A stretch of DNA of 32,849 nucleotides from NCBI GenBank assembly GCA_944388735.1, contig CALXJX010000014.1:1-32849 (forward strand), given 5' to 3'. Each line of letters begins with the position of its first letter. Position 1 is the first letter of the stretch. The position numbers and the translations under genes were made by a program. Below the pieces are notes generated by a model. That model was not told the origin of the DNA and ran no database searches. It saw only the letters and a list, made by a program, of their open reading frames with translations. The DNA comes from an uncultured Clostridia bacterium (GTDB lineage: Bacteria > Bacillota > Clostridia > TANB77 > CAG-508). This document shows positions 15,399 through 24,556 of the stretch, piece after piece.

Positions 15399-16320
15399 AT
15401 GTACAAAGACAAAGTAGTTGTTATATGTGGACCAACAGCATCTGGAAAGACAGCATTATCAATAGAACTGGCTAAACAAACTAATGGAGAAATTATATCT
15501 TCTGATTCTATGCAAATCTATAAAGATATGGATATTGGAACAGCAAAACCAACAGAAGAGGAAATGCAAGGAATTAAGCACTACCTTTTAGACATTGTTT
15601 TTCCTAATGAAAGATACAGTGTGGCTGATTATAAAAAAGATGCAAAAAAGACAATAAAAGAAGTTTTAAGTAAAGGAAAACTTCCTATTATTGTTCGGAG
15701 GGACAGGCTTATATATAGATAGCTTGATTTACGAAATAGAATATCCTAATATTGAATTTGATGAAGAATATAGAAAATCATTAGAAAAACAAGTAGAAAC
15801 GGAAGGATTAAAAAAACTATATGAAAAAGCTAAAGAAATTGATCCACAAGCAGTAGAAAAAATAAGTGAGAATGATAAAAAAAGAATATTAAGAATTTTG
15901 GAAATATATCATGCAACAGGGAAAAATAAAACTGAACAAGAAATCGAATCTCGAAAAAAAGAAATAGAGTATGACTATAAAGTATATGCCTTAAATTGGG
16001 ACAGAGAAATTTTATATCAGAGAATAAATCAAAGGGTAGACATTATGATACAAAGAGGATTGATTCAAGAAGTTGAAAAAATTTTGGAAAAATATAATGA
16101 ATTTCCGACAGCTATGCAAGGATTGGGATATAAAGAAGTTGTACAATATTTGCAAGGAAAACTTACAAAAGAAGAGATGATAGAAAAGATTAAGTTAGAA
16201 ACTAGAAGATATGCTAAAAGACAAATGACATGGTTTAGAAAAAATAAGCAAACAATATGGCTAAACGGACAAGATGATATACAAAATAATATAAAGATTA
16301 TTTTGGAGGGAATAAATTGA
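15399..16320 (+). CDS. miaA: tRNA dimethylallyltransferase MiaA, split by a +1 frameshift (TCGGA)
   Basis: MiaA transfers dimethylallyl to A37 of tRNAs reading UNN codons. The first frame has P-loop [27 protein letters not shown] and ends shortly after LPIIV; the second has [12 protein letters not shown], the NRxL-like [20 protein letters not shown] and [12 protein letters not shown]. Skipping C15696 (GTT | C | GGA) gives [15 protein letters not shown], the exact family consensus, and 306 aa, a normal length. Start ATG 15399 has AAAGGAATGTG upstream. The stop TGA overlaps the TTG start of the next gene. MiaA-dependent tRNA modification itself affects reading-frame maintenance, so a frameshift here is notable. 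Confidence 0.9.
15693..15699 (+). other. Putative +1 recoding site 3 (GTT-CGG-A)
   Basis: GTT is followed by CGG; skipping the C gives GGA-GGG-ACA (GGT), the invariant MiaA motif. Confidence 0.5.
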
Positions 16321-17621
16321 AAGAAAAAGAAACAAAAGATGTAGTTGAACCAAAAAAAGAAAATATGAAGCAAAAAATTGGTTTATCTATGTTAAAAAAT
16401 AAGAAAGTAATTATATATGTAGTTTTATTGGCAGTAGTAGTTTATCTAGTTTATACTATTTATTTACTGATAAAGCAACCAACAGATATATTTACATTAG
16501 AAGAAGGAAAACTTTATCTAGAAGAAACAGATGTTGGATATTTGATAAGAGATGAACAGGTAATACAAGGCGAGAATTATAAAAACGGAATGGAACAGAT
16601 AAAAACAGAAGGAGAAAAAGTAGCTAAAAATGAAGCAGTATTTAGATATTATAGCAGAAATGAAGAATCATTAAAAGAAAAAATAGCAGAATTAGATACT
16701 AAAATTCAAGGTGCAATGGCACAAGAGACAGGAGAATATTTATCTGATATTAAGCTGATAGAAAATCAAATTGATGAAAAAGTGCAGGAATTAAACAAAA
16801 TAACAGATGCTACAAAATTAGCTGAAGTAAAAAAAGAAATAAATGCTTTAACTACAAAAAAAGCAACTATTGCCGGAGAAAAAAGTCCACAAGGTTCATA
16901 TTTAAACCAATTAATAAATGAAAGAAAAAATTATGAAAATCAATTAAATTCTGGAGCAGAATATGTGACATCACCAGTTAGTGGAATAGTATCTTATAAA
17001 GTTGACGGTTTAGAAAGTACATTAAAGCCAACCACAGAATGTTTTTCCTCACTTAGTAAACAATACTTAGAAAGCTTAAATTTACAAACAGGAAAGATTG
17101 TAGCAACAAATGATGAGTGTGGAAAAATAATTGATAATATGAGTTGCTACATTGCTACAATTTCAAATAGTGAAAAGGCAAAAGAAGCAAAAATAGATGA
17201 TAAAATAAAAGTTAGATTACCAAACAATGCTGAAATTTCAGGCCAGATAGTATATACAGCACAAGAAGAAAATGATGAATACTTATTAATTATAAAAATA
17301 GAAAAAGAAATAGAAGAACTTTTGAATTATAGAAAAATAACTTTTGACTTAATATGGTGGAGTGATTCAGGACTTAAGGTACCTAATCAAGCTATTGTAC
17401 AGCAAGATAATTTAGATTATGTAGTAAGAAGCAGAGCTGGTTATTTGAGTAAGTTATTAGTAAAAGTAAAGAGAAAAGGAGAAAATTATTCTATTGTAGA
17501 GCCATATTCAACAGATGAACTTAAAGAAATGGGATTTTCTAATGAAGAAATTAATTCATATAAAAAGATATCTCTTTATGATGAAATATTATTAAATCCA
17601 GATTTGGAAAAAGTTGAATAA
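16317..17621 (+). CDS. HlyD-family membrane-fusion (adaptor) protein
   Basis: A 434-aa protein with a cytosolic N-terminus of about 30 residues, one TM helix (VIIYVVLLAVVVYLVYTIYL, roughly 30-50) and an extracellular part: a coiled-coil hairpin (about 115-215) between lipoyl-like halves (YVTSPVSGIVSYKVDGLE) and a C-terminal beta domain. It looks like an adaptor of an exporter, but no transporter is adjacent. Start TTG 16317 overlaps the miaA stop (TTGA) and has GGAGG upstream, so translation is probably coupled to miaA. It lies upstream of sepF; a role in envelope assembly or division is only a contextual guess. Confidence 0.75.
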   Translation: MKEKETKDVVEPKKENMKQKIGLSMLKNKKVIIYVVLLAVVVYLVYTIYLLIKQPTDIFTLEEGKLYLEETDVGYLIRDEQVIQGENYKNGMEQIKTEGEKVAKNEAVFRYYSRNEESLKEKIAELDTKIQGAMAQETGEYLSDIKLIENQIDEKVQELNKITDATKLAEVKKEINALTTKKATIAGEKSPQGSYLNQLINERKNYENQLNSGAEYVTSPVSGIVSYKVDGLESTLKPTTECFSSLSKQYLESLNLQTGKIVATNDECGKIIDNMSCYIATISNSEKAKEAKIDDKIKVRLPNNAEISGQIVYTAQEENDEYLLIIKIEKEIEELLNYRKITFDLIWWSDSGLKVPNQAIVQQDNLDYVVRSRAGYLSKLLVKVKRKGENYSIVEPYSTDELKEMGFSNEEINSYKKISLYDEILLNPDLEKVE

Positions 17622-17674
17622 TATTACAATTATATTACAACAATATTAAAATTTCATTACATTTTAAAAAAGTA

Positions 17675-17703
17675 TTGACAATATCGCGAAAAAAGTAGAT
17701 ACT
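17675..17703 (+). promoter_or_regulatory. Predicted SigA promoter of sepF
   Basis: Consensus TTGACA (17675-17680), 17-base spacer, GATACT (17698-17703), in an AT-rich gap after the HlyD gene. Confidence 0.65.
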
Positions 17704-17750
17704 TAGTACAAATATAGCGATACAAAGGAAAGTATTTAGGAGGTTTTTTT

Positions 17751-18230
17751 ATGGCAGGAGCATTAATTAATAAGGTGTGGGATTTCTTTGGAATGGATTC
17801 AGCTGAGCCAGAAGAGTATGATGAAGAGAATGTATATGACTATGAAGATGAAGAAGAGGAAGTAGAAGATAATAAAAAATTATTTAATAGAAAAAATAAA
17901 GTAGTATCAATGCCACAAGCACAGACAAATGCTATTAAAATGGTAATATCACAACCAACTACATTTGAACAATCAGATGAAATTTGTAGCTTTTTAAAAG
18001 AGAAGAAATCTGTTATTGTCAATTTAGAATATGTCAATAAAGATGTTGCTAGAAGAATAGTAGATTTTATTAGTGGTGGAGTTTATGCTTTAGACGGTTA
18101 TATCCAAAAGGTATCAAATTCTATATTTTTAGTGGCACCATCAAATTATGAAATAACAAATGAAATGGCAAGAGAAGAAATGAAAAATAAGCTTTCTGTT
18201 TCTTGGCTAAAAAATAATGGAATAAATTAA
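17751..18230 (+). CDS. sepF: Cell division protein SepF
   Basis: A 159-aa SepF. The N-terminal amphipathic helix MAGALINKVWDFFGM anchors it to the membrane. An acidic linker (DEENVYDYEDEEEEVEDN) follows, then the conserved globular domain with QPTTFEQSDEICSFLKEKK, VIVNLEYVNKDVARRIVDFISGGVYALDG and FLVAPSNYEI. SepF binds FtsZ and tethers and bends protofilaments at the septum. RBS AGGAGG precedes ATG 17751. It neighbours divIVA, as in many Gram-positive bacteria. Confidence 0.95.
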   Translation: MAGALINKVWDFFGMDSAEPEEYDEENVYDYEDEEEEVEDNKKLFNRKNKVVSMPQAQTNAIKMVISQPTTFEQSDEICSFLKEKKSVIVNLEYVNKDVARRIVDFISGGVYALDGYIQKVSNSIFLVAPSNYEITNEMAREEMKNKLSVSWLKNNGIN

Positions 18231-18253
18231 AAAATAATAAATGAGGCGAAACA

Positions 18254-18315
18254 AGGTTGAAAAATGTTTATAATTTCAATAATTTATTTGTATTTGAAAT
18301 TAAATTTTCCAACCT
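18254..18315 (+). repeat. Imperfect inverted repeat between sepF and divIVA
   Basis: AGGTTGAAAAAT and ATTTTCCAACCT form a stem with further pairing of ATAATTTCAA with TTGAAATTA nearer the loop. It may be a weak terminator or an RNA structure; no T tract follows. Confidence 0.45.
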
Positions 18316-18348
18316 AATATTATGCTTTGGGAAAGGAATGATATAAAA

Positions 18349-18801
18349 ATGATTACGCCATTAGACATAGAAAACAAGAAATTTTCCAAACAAATGATGA
18401 ACGGATATAGTGTTGAAGAAGTTGATGATTTTTTAGACGATTTAACAGAAGATTATAGTAAGAATTATAAAGAAGTAACAGAATTAAGAACAAAAGTAGA
18501 AGAATTAAATAAAAGTTTAGAACATTATAAAACAATAGAAGAAACATTACAAAGTACCTTAGTAATGGCACAAAGTACAGCTGAAGATGTGAAAAATGTT
18601 GCAAAACAGCAAGCAGATCAAATTATTAACGAAGCTAAGGGAAATGCTAAAAAACAAGTCGAAGAATTAGAAACAGAAATAGTTGCAAAGAGAAAAGAGT
18701 TAGAAGATGTAAAAAAACAATTTGATATATATAAAGCAAAAATGGAATCGCTTTTAATATCACAATTAGAATTGTTAAAAGATATAAATAAAGAAGATTA
18801 A
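18349..18801 (+). CDS. divIVA: DivIVA domain protein
   Basis: A 150-aa protein with the DivIVA N-terminal module (MITPLDIENKKFSKQMMNGYSVEEVDDFLDDL, in parts TPLDIENKKF and GYSVEEVDDFLD) that binds curved membrane at poles and septa, followed by a coiled coil from about residue 40 to the end. Start ATG 18349 is preferred over ATG 18322, since GGAAAGGA lies between them. It is short, lacking the long tail of some relatives. An intrinsic terminator follows directly. Could equally be called GpsB/SepIVA-like; DivIVA is the better fit. Confidence 0.88.
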   Translation: MITPLDIENKKFSKQMMNGYSVEEVDDFLDDLTEDYSKNYKEVTELRTKVEELNKSLEHYKTIEETLQSTLVMAQSTAEDVKNVAKQQADQIINEAKGNAKKQVEELETEIVAKRKELEDVKKQFDIYKAKMESLLISQLELLKDINKED

Positions 18802-18806
18802 AATAC

Positions 18807-18837
18807 AAAAGACTATCTAACAAAAGATAGTCTTTTT
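18807..18837 (+). terminator. Intrinsic terminator after divIVA
   Basis: AAAAGACTATCT and AGATAGTCTTTT pair around AACAAA, with the stem running into the T tract. Confidence 0.85.
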
Positions 18838-18930
18838 ACGTACATTTTATTGTAAACAGTAGAAAAATATTACAATTTCTGCAGTTTATTACAGAACTGT
18901 TAAATATATGTTACATTTGTATTAATACTA

Positions 18931-18958
18931 TTGACTTTAAAGGAAAAAAGAATAAAAT
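18931..18958 (+). promoter_or_regulatory. Predicted promoter of rsmD
   Basis: TTGACT (18931-18936), 16-base spacer, TAAAAT (18953-18958), 24 bases before ATG 18983. Confidence 0.5.
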
Positions 18959-18982
18959 AGTATTAGTAAAGAAAGGTAAAAA

Positions 18983-19537
18983 ATGAGAATAATAGGTGGA
19001 AAAGCAAGAGGAACAAAATTATATAGTCTAGAAGGAGAAAATACAAGACCTACATTAGATAGAGTAAAAGAATCTTTGTTCAATATTATTCAAAATGATA
19101 TACAAGATAGTGTATTTTTAGATTTATTTTCTGGAAGTGGAGCAATTGGACTAGAAGCTATTAGTAGAGGAGCAAAAAAAGCAATACTTTGTGATAAATC
19201 AAAAGAAGCAATAAAAATTATTCAAAAAAATGTAGCAAAGACTAAACTTGAAAAACAGGTAGAAATATATTGTACTGACTTTGAAAAATGGATAAAAGAA
19301 AAACAAGGAATATCTTTAGATATTGTATATATCGACCCTCCTTATCAAACAGACTATGCGTATAAAGCAGTAAACTTATTAATTGAGGAAAAGTTAATAA
19401 ATGAAAAATCATTAATAATTATCGAAACAGATAGAAAAGGAATATTGAAAGATATAGAAAATTTACCAATTACAAAGATAGATGAAAGAAAATACGGAAG
19501 AGCACAACTCATATTTTTAAAAAAGTGTGAGAATTAG
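18983..19537 (+). CDS. rsmD: 16S rRNA guanine-966 N2-methyltransferase RsmD
   Basis: A 184-aa SAM-dependent methyltransferase. MRIIGGKARGTKL and TRPTLDRVKESLFNII are the RsmD N-terminal signature, LDLFSGSGAIGLEAISRGA the SAM-binding motif and YIDPPY the catalytic motif (DPPY) for methylation of an exocyclic amino group. It modifies G966 of 16S rRNA during 30S assembly. RBS AAAGG lies upstream of ATG 18983. Length is normal. Confidence 0.95.
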   Translation: MRIIGGKARGTKLYSLEGENTRPTLDRVKESLFNIIQNDIQDSVFLDLFSGSGAIGLEAISRGAKKAILCDKSKEAIKIIQKNVAKTKLEKQVEIYCTDFEKWIKEKQGISLDIVYIDPPYQTDYAYKAVNLLIEEKLINEKSLIIIETDRKGILKDIENLPITKIDERKYGRAQLIFLKKCEN

Positions 19538-19569
19538 AATTCAGATAATTGAAAAAACAAAGATGTATA

Positions 19570-19592
19570 GAAAAATTACTTTGTAATTTTTC
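19570..19592 (+). terminator. Short perfect hairpin after rsmD
   Basis: GAAAAATTAC-TTT-GTAATTTTTC. The stem is AT-rich and contains its own T run; probably a weak terminator. Confidence 0.45.
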
Positions 19593-19641
19593 ATAAGACA
19601 ATTTTATACAGTTAGTGCTTTATGAAAGGAATGGTACCGAA

Positions 19642-20145
19642 ATGGAAATTTTTACATTGTTAGAAACATTGGAAGACTTATTAGAAAGAAGTAGAAGTCT
19701 GCCATTTTCTGCCAAAAGTATTGTAGATAAAGATGAAATGTTGGATTTAATAAAAGAAATTCGACTAAAACTTCCTGATGAATTGAAGCAAGCAAAATGG
19801 GTAAAAGAAGAAAGACAAAGAATTCTTGTCGAGGCACAAAAAGAAGCGGACGGAATAGTCAAAGAGGCAGAAAATAGAATTATTGCTATGATAGATGAAC
19901 ATGAAATCACAAGAAAAGCTTATGACCAAAAAACAGAAATTATAGAAACTGCAAATGAAATGTCAAGAGAAATTTCTAAAGGGACAAAAGAATATGCCGA
20001 TAGTCTTCTTTCAAATACAGAAAATGTTATGAAGGAGACATTATCTAAATTAGAGACAAATATGACAGAAGCATTAAACTTAATGCAAATTTCATTAGAA
20101 GATACAATTAAAACAATTCAAAATAGCAGAAAAGAATTGAAATAA
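19642..20145 (+). CDS. Coiled-coil protein resembling V-ATPase subunit H / DivIVA-like
   Basis: A 167-aa protein, nearly all helical. The N-terminus MEIFTLLETLEDLLERSRSLPFSAKSIVDKDEMLDLI is a family hallmark in Clostridia, where it sits next to rsmD; the middle (VKEERQRILVEAQKEADGIVKEAENRI) is a coiled coil of the kind annotated as an ATPase subunit. It has no nucleotide-binding motif. Start ATG 19642 is preferred to ATG 19615 because GAAAGGAAT lies between them. Function is not established; a scaffold or division-related role is inferred from neighbours. Confidence 0.7.
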   Translation: MEIFTLLETLEDLLERSRSLPFSAKSIVDKDEMLDLIKEIRLKLPDELKQAKWVKEERQRILVEAQKEADGIVKEAENRIIAMIDEHEITRKAYDQKTEIIETANEMSREISKGTKEYADSLLSNTENVMKETLSKLETNMTEALNLMQISLEDTIKTIQNSRKELK

Positions 20146-20146
20146 A

Positions 20147-20200
20147 GATATTCAGAAGTCAGATGTCAGAAGTCAAAGATGCAAAGACTTTTGAAATCTG
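20147..20200 (+). repeat. Hairpin with TTCAGAAGTCA motif
   Basis: TTCAGAAGTCA, then CAGAT-GTCA-GAAGTC pairs imperfectly with GACTTTTGAAATCTG around AAAGATGCAAA; GGCTTTTGTTTTG follows. It probably terminates the upstream gene and shares its first 11 bases with the elements at 4681 and 15239. Confidence 0.5.
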
Positions 20201-20220
20201 GCTTTTGTTTTGTGACATTA

Positions 20221-20372
20221 GCAAATTTGTGCCATTGGGGACGTGTTTTTTTGGCACAAATTGTATTAAATTGTATTTTTAAGAGTTTGTTTATTAATTT
20301 AAAATTATATTTTAATAGTTATTCATAATTGATTTGTGCCAAAAAAACACGTCCCCAATGGCACAAATTTGC
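20221..20372. repeat. Inverted pair of GTGCCATTGGGGACGTG repeats
   Basis: Units at 20226-20260 and 20333-20367 are exact reverse complements, with complementarity extending outward (GCAAATTTGTGCC with GGCACAAATTTGC). A 72-base AT-rich spacer lies between. Another GGCACAAA follows at 20378. It sits upstream of ftsK. Confidence 0.85.
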
Positions 20373-20410
20373 CAAACGGCACAAAATAGAAAAAGGATGG
20401 TAAAATATAA

Positions 20411-22855
20411 ATGGCAAAAAAAAGAAGATATAAAAAAAGAAAAAAAACAGCATCAAAAGTAGATTTAGCAGTAGTAGTATTAATAGTGTTAAGCATACTT
20501 TTGGCAGTTTTAATATATACAAAATCTGGTGTAGTAGGAGCAAAACTAAGTGAATTTTTAGGTGGAATGATAGGAATTATGCAATATGTACTACCTATTG
20601 GAATTTTCGCAGTTGCAATTAAATTAGCCTGTGAAGGAAGTGAAACTTTAATATCAAAACTTATTCAATATGGAGTACTTTTAATAAGTCTGTCAGTTGT
20701 ATTTAGTGTACTTCAAATTTCAGGAGGAGAATTGCAATCTGCAAAAGAATTATCAGAAGTTGTAAAAGATGCATATTATTTAGGTTCAGAAGGCAAAGGA
20801 GGAGGAGCAATAGGAGCAGTTGGAGCAGTGCCTTTAGCAAAGATGTTAGGGGATATTGGAGCAGTTATACTATGTGTTGGTATTGCAGTTGTACTTTTAG
20901 TATTTACATTTGGAATTAGTTTGTCAGATATAATTAATAATATAGTTGAAAGACTGGAAGAAAAGAAAGAAGAAAAATACGAACAAAAATTACAAAGAAT
21001 GGAAGAAGATAAAAAAGCTAGAAAAGAAGAATTGCAAGAAACACCAGCTCAAAAAAGAAAAAGATTGAGAGAAGAGAAAATTGCACAAAAAGAGCAAGAG
21101 AAAAAAGAAAAAGAAGTAATGGCTAATCAGATAAAAATCAATTTTGGTGGAAGAATTTTAGATGGGGATAATGTTGAAGAAAAAACAGGATTAAAAAAAT
21201 ATGACCATAGTAATGATGATTTAGAGCCTTTGACTAAAACATCTAAATTAGCTAAGCTTTCAGCAAAAGAAGAGAAGCAAGAAATGCAACCAGATGTTAT
21301 AGAAAATAATTTATTTAAACAAGAAGATGAGCAAAAGGAAGAAAAGAAAAAGGAAGTATTGCAATTAGAACATGCTTTAACAGTCGAAGATGAGCATTAT
21401 GAATATCCGCCAATAGAACTTTTAGGAAAACCTACGCAAAAGGCTTTAAAAGGAGGGGCAAAAGCACTTACTGATACAGCGACTAAATTGCAAAAAACAT
21501 TGTATAGTTTTGGGGTATCAGCTAAAGTGGAAAATGTATCAGTGGGACCAGCGATTACAAGATATGAATTAAAGCCAGCAGAGGGAGTTAGAGTTAGCAA
21601 AATAGCAAATTTAGCAGATGATATAGCTCTAAATTTAGCTGCAGAAACTATAAGAATTGAAGCTCCAATACCAGGAAAACAAGCTGTTGGTATTGAAGTT
21701 CCAAATAAAGAAAGAGCGTCAGTTCATTTAAGAGAAATTTTGGAAAGTGATGAATTTAAAGAAAACAAATCTAAACTTACAATAGCTTTAGGAAAAGATG
21801 TAGCAGGAAAAATACAACTTGCAGATATTGCAAAAATGCCACATGTACTGATTGCAGGTTCAACAGGTTCAGGAAAAAGTGTATGTATAAATACAATTAT
21901 AACAAGTATTATTTATAATGCAAAACCAAGTGAAGTAAAATTGGTAATGGTAGATCCTAAAGTAGTAGAATTATCAGTATATAATGGAATACCACATTTG
22001 TTGATTCCAGTAGTAACAGATCCTAGAAAAGCAGCAGGAGCATTAGCATGGGCTGTTCAAGAAATGGATAATAGATATAACTTATTTGCAACTAAAGGGG
22101 TAAGAGATTTAAAGGGATATAATAAAGCAATAGAGAAAGAACAAGAAGGAAATGGAAAATTACCACAAATAGTTATAATAATAGACGAATTAGCAGATTT
22201 GATGATGGTAGCAGCAAAAGAAGTTGAAGAATCAATATGTAGATTAGCACAAAAAGCAAGGGCAGCAGGAATGCATTTAGTAATTGCAACGCAAAGACCT
22301 TCTGTAGATGTAATTACAGGATTGATTAAAGCAAATGTACCGTCAAGAATAGCATTTGCAGTATCATCTCAAGTTGATTCAAGAACAATATTAGATAGTA
22401 TAGGGGCGGAAAAACTTTTAGGAAAAGGTGATATGTTATATTTTCCATCAGGAGCTCCAAAACCTTCAAGAGTTCAAGGTGCATTTGTAACAGATGAGGA
22501 AGTAGAAAAAATAGTAGATTTTGTAAAATCAAATGGAACAGCAACATATAGTGAGGATATTTTGGAAACAATAGAAAATAATAATAAAACTGATAAGGAA
22601 TTAGCACAAGAAGCTTCTGAGGATGATGAAGCAGATCCATTTTTAATGGATGCAATACAAACTGTTATAGAAACAGGACAAGCATCAACATCATTTATTC
22701 AGAGAAGATTTAAAGTTGGATATGCAAGAGCTGGAAGGATTATAGATCAAATGGAAGAAAGAGGCGTAATCTCTGGGTATCAGGGAAGCAAGCCAAGAGA
22801 AGTTTTGATGACTATGGATAGGTGGAACGAATTAAAAATGGGAAATGAAAATTAA
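20411..22855 (+). CDS. ftsK: DNA translocase FtsK/SpoIIIE
   Basis: An 814-aa septal DNA pump. The N-terminal part has a basic start ([12 protein letters not shown]) and about four TM helices within residues 18-185. A charged K/E linker follows (about 190-300). The alpha/beta motor has Walker A GSTGSGKS (483-490) and Walker [10 protein letters not shown] (D592). The C-terminal gamma winged-helix domain (about 742-805, with [20 protein letters not shown]) reads the chromosome orientation motifs. It moves DNA through the closing septum at division or sporulation. GGATGG precedes ATG 20411. FtsK versus SpoIIIE cannot be told from sequence alone. Flanked on both sides by the same repeat family. 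Confidence 0.95.
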   Translation: MAKKRRYKKRKKTASKVDLAVVVLIVLSILLAVLIYTKSGVVGAKLSEFLGGMIGIMQYVLPIGIFAVAIKLACEGSETLISKLIQYGVLLISLSVVFSVLQISGGELQSAKELSEVVKDAYYLGSEGKGGGAIGAVGAVPLAKMLGDIGAVILCVGIAVVLLVFTFGISLSDIINNIVERLEEKKEEKYEQKLQRMEEDKKARKEELQETPAQKRKRLREEKIAQKEQEKKEKEVMANQIKINFGGRILDGDNVEEKTGLKKYDHSNDDLEPLTKTSKLAKLSAKEEKQEMQPDVIENNLFKQEDEQKEEKKKEVLQLEHALTVEDEHYEYPPIELLGKPTQKALKGGAKALTDTATKLQKTLYSFGVSAKVENVSVGPAITRYELKPAEGVRVSKIANLADDIALNLAAETIRIEAPIPGKQAVGIEVPNKERASVHLREILESDEFKENKSKLTIALGKDVAGKIQLADIAKMPHVLIAGSTGSGKSVCINTIITSIIYNAKPSEVKLVMVDPKVVELSVYNGIPHLLIPVVTDPRKAAGALAWAVQEMDNRYNLFATKGVRDLKGYNKAIEKEQEGNGKLPQIVIIIDELADLMMVAAKEVEESICRLAQKARAAGMHLVIATQRPSVDVITGLIKANVPSRIAFAVSSQVDSRTILDSIGAEKLLGKGDMLYFPSGAPKPSRVQGAFVTDEEVEKIVDFVKSNGTATYSEDILETIENNNKTDKELAQEASEDDEADPFLMDAIQTVIETGQASTSFIQRRFKVGYARAGRIIDQMEERGVISGYQGSKPREVLMTMDRWNELKMGNEN

Positions 22856-22864
22856 ATTGAGCCA

Positions 22865-22968
22865 TTGTGCCATTGGGGACGTGTTTTTTTGGCACAAAAG
22901 AGAAAAATTTTAAAAAAAATTAGTTGCTTTAATATTTTGTGCCAAAAAAACACGTCCCCAATGGCACA
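22865..22968. repeat. Inverted pair of GTGCCATTGGGGACGTG repeats
   Basis: Units at 22865-22899 and 22935-22968 are reverse complements with a short 35-base spacer. The element lies between ftsK and the next gene; an open frame continuing upstream through it is spurious. Confidence 0.85.
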
Positions 22969-22990
22969 TAAAAAAGAAAGGAGAAGAATT

Positions 22991-24556
22991 TTGCAAAAGA
23001 AAAAAGATAAATTATTAGATAAGATTGTAAAAAAAGATTACAATAATGAATTGGAAGAAATTCTTGAAAAAAAATATTTTGAAGAAAACGTAAAAAGTCT
23101 TCTCCTTAATATTTTATATAAAGTAGAAACAGCATATAAAGATTATGAGAAAGTTAAACAAGATGTAGAGACAAAAGAAGAGTATATAGAAAATATTATT
23201 TCTATTATAAAAGATGAGTGTGATACAATAAAAATGGTAAGACCAAATTCAGAAGAAAGCCAGATGTTAGGAAGAAGGACATTTTTAGTTGAAAAGAAGA
23301 AAAAAAGAATTATATGTTATCCAATTGAAAGAAAATTATTATATTGCATTGCAAAAATAGGCAAACAAGACAAAATTGTTAAAGATGAGTATTTCTTATT
23401 AAACCAAACATTATCAGATTTAATAAATGTAGGAAATAATATTAATATGGTTGAACCTCTAAGGGATTTTAATGGATATTCTTGGACAACTATACCAAGT
23501 GAAATAGAAAGTATACAACATAATTTAATTTATCAAAATTTAAGAATTTTGCTAGGAGATACTTTTTTAAATAATTGGATTAGAAATAAAGAATTTATTA
23601 TTGATTATATGGAAGTATATAAAACAAAGCTAGAAGAAAAATATGGAAAAGAATATAGTAGAAAACTTCAAGAATTAGTAAATAAATTGTCTATTTTAAT
23701 TGGTATGAAATTTGATTCAAAATTAAATGAAAAAATAAAAAAATTAAGACAAGAATATGAAATTAAAATGAATAAAATAAAAGATAGAGCAAAATTTGTA
23801 CAAGATATTACATCAGAAAAAAAGAAATTAACAGAAGAAATAAAAAAAATAGATGAAACAATTAATAATAAATCTATGCTACAAGAAGAATATGAAAAGA
23901 GAAATGAAACTTTACCACTAGAACAAAAAATATTTAGTGCAAGAATTTTATCAAAAAAAATGATAGAAGAAAGAGAAGAAAAAATTGCACAAATTGAATA
24001 TTTAAATGACTTGATGAATCCTCAAAAATTTGTTAAATATGTAAAACAAATAGAAGAAAGAGTGGAGTATTTAAATATAAAAGAAGATATACAAACATTA
24101 CTTGTAAAATTACAAAAACTATTTTTAAAATGCTATAAAGTAAAAGTTGAAAAAGCTGAGACAAGACAGGATATTTTAAAATTAGTTTACGAATTTAGAT
24201 ATTATAATTTATTGCCAGTTGAAGATGAAAAATTTATATTTCAAGTAAAAGATTTTCAAAAAGAATTAAAAGAAATTGGAAAATTATTAATTGGAAAAGC
24301 ACAGAGCATCAAGCTTATAAGCAAAATATCAAAGAATGAAAAGCTAAATATAGAAATATTAAAAAATATTTTTACGTTAAGGATTATGGATTTAGAAGAA
24401 TTGTATATGAAGATTACAAAAGAAAAAGATAAATATTATATTCAATTGTTTGATGAAAATATATTTGAAGAAAAGATAGAAATATCAGAAATGCAAAAAA
24501 TAGACAAAAAAGATATAGATATCAAGTTGAATAAAAAAATAAAAATATTTAGTTAG
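22991..24556 (+). CDS. Large coiled-coil hypothetical protein
   Basis: A 521-aa protein rich in K, E and I with no membrane segment. Start TTG 22991 is chosen because AAAGGAG precedes it and the longer frame reads through the repeat at 22865-22968. Residues about 235-345 form a long coiled coil. A more globular N-terminal region includes CYPIERKLLYCIAKIG and LRDFNGYSWTTIP; the C-terminus ends in lysine-rich strands. I do not recognise a domain. It sits between ftsK and an RNase, both housekeeping genes, so it is probably a native gene rather than a recent import. Confidence 0.65.
   Translation: MQKKKDKLLDKIVKKDYNNELEEILEKKYFEENVKSLLLNILYKVETAYKDYEKVKQDVETKEEYIENIISIIKDECDTIKMVRPNSEESQMLGRRTFLVEKKKKRIICYPIERKLLYCIAKIGKQDKIVKDEYFLLNQTLSDLINVGNNINMVEPLRDFNGYSWTTIPSEIESIQHNLIYQNLRILLGDTFLNNWIRNKEFIIDYMEVYKTKLEEKYGKEYSRKLQELVNKLSILIGMKFDSKLNEKIKKLRQEYEIKMNKIKDRAKFVQDITSEKKKLTEEIKKIDETINNKSMLQEEYEKRNETLPLEQKIFSARILSKKMIEEREEKIAQIEYLNDLMNPQKFVKYVKQIEERVEYLNIKEDIQTLLVKLQKLFLKCYKVKVEKAETRQDILKLVYEFRYYNLLPVEDEKFIFQVKDFQKELKEIGKLLIGKAQSIKLISKISKNEKLNIEILKNIFTLRIMDLEELYMKITKEKDKYYIQLFDENIFEEKIEISEMQKIDKKDIDIKLNKKIKIFS

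Noticed and set aside
15691-16320. Second miaA frame as its own gene
   Set aside because: It begins inside the family consensus LPIIVGGTGLY and has no ribosome binding site.
22865-22990. N-terminal extension of the coiled-coil protein through the inverted repeat
   Set aside because: The reading frame passes through a mobile repeat shared with other loci; TTG 22991 has a proper ribosome binding site.
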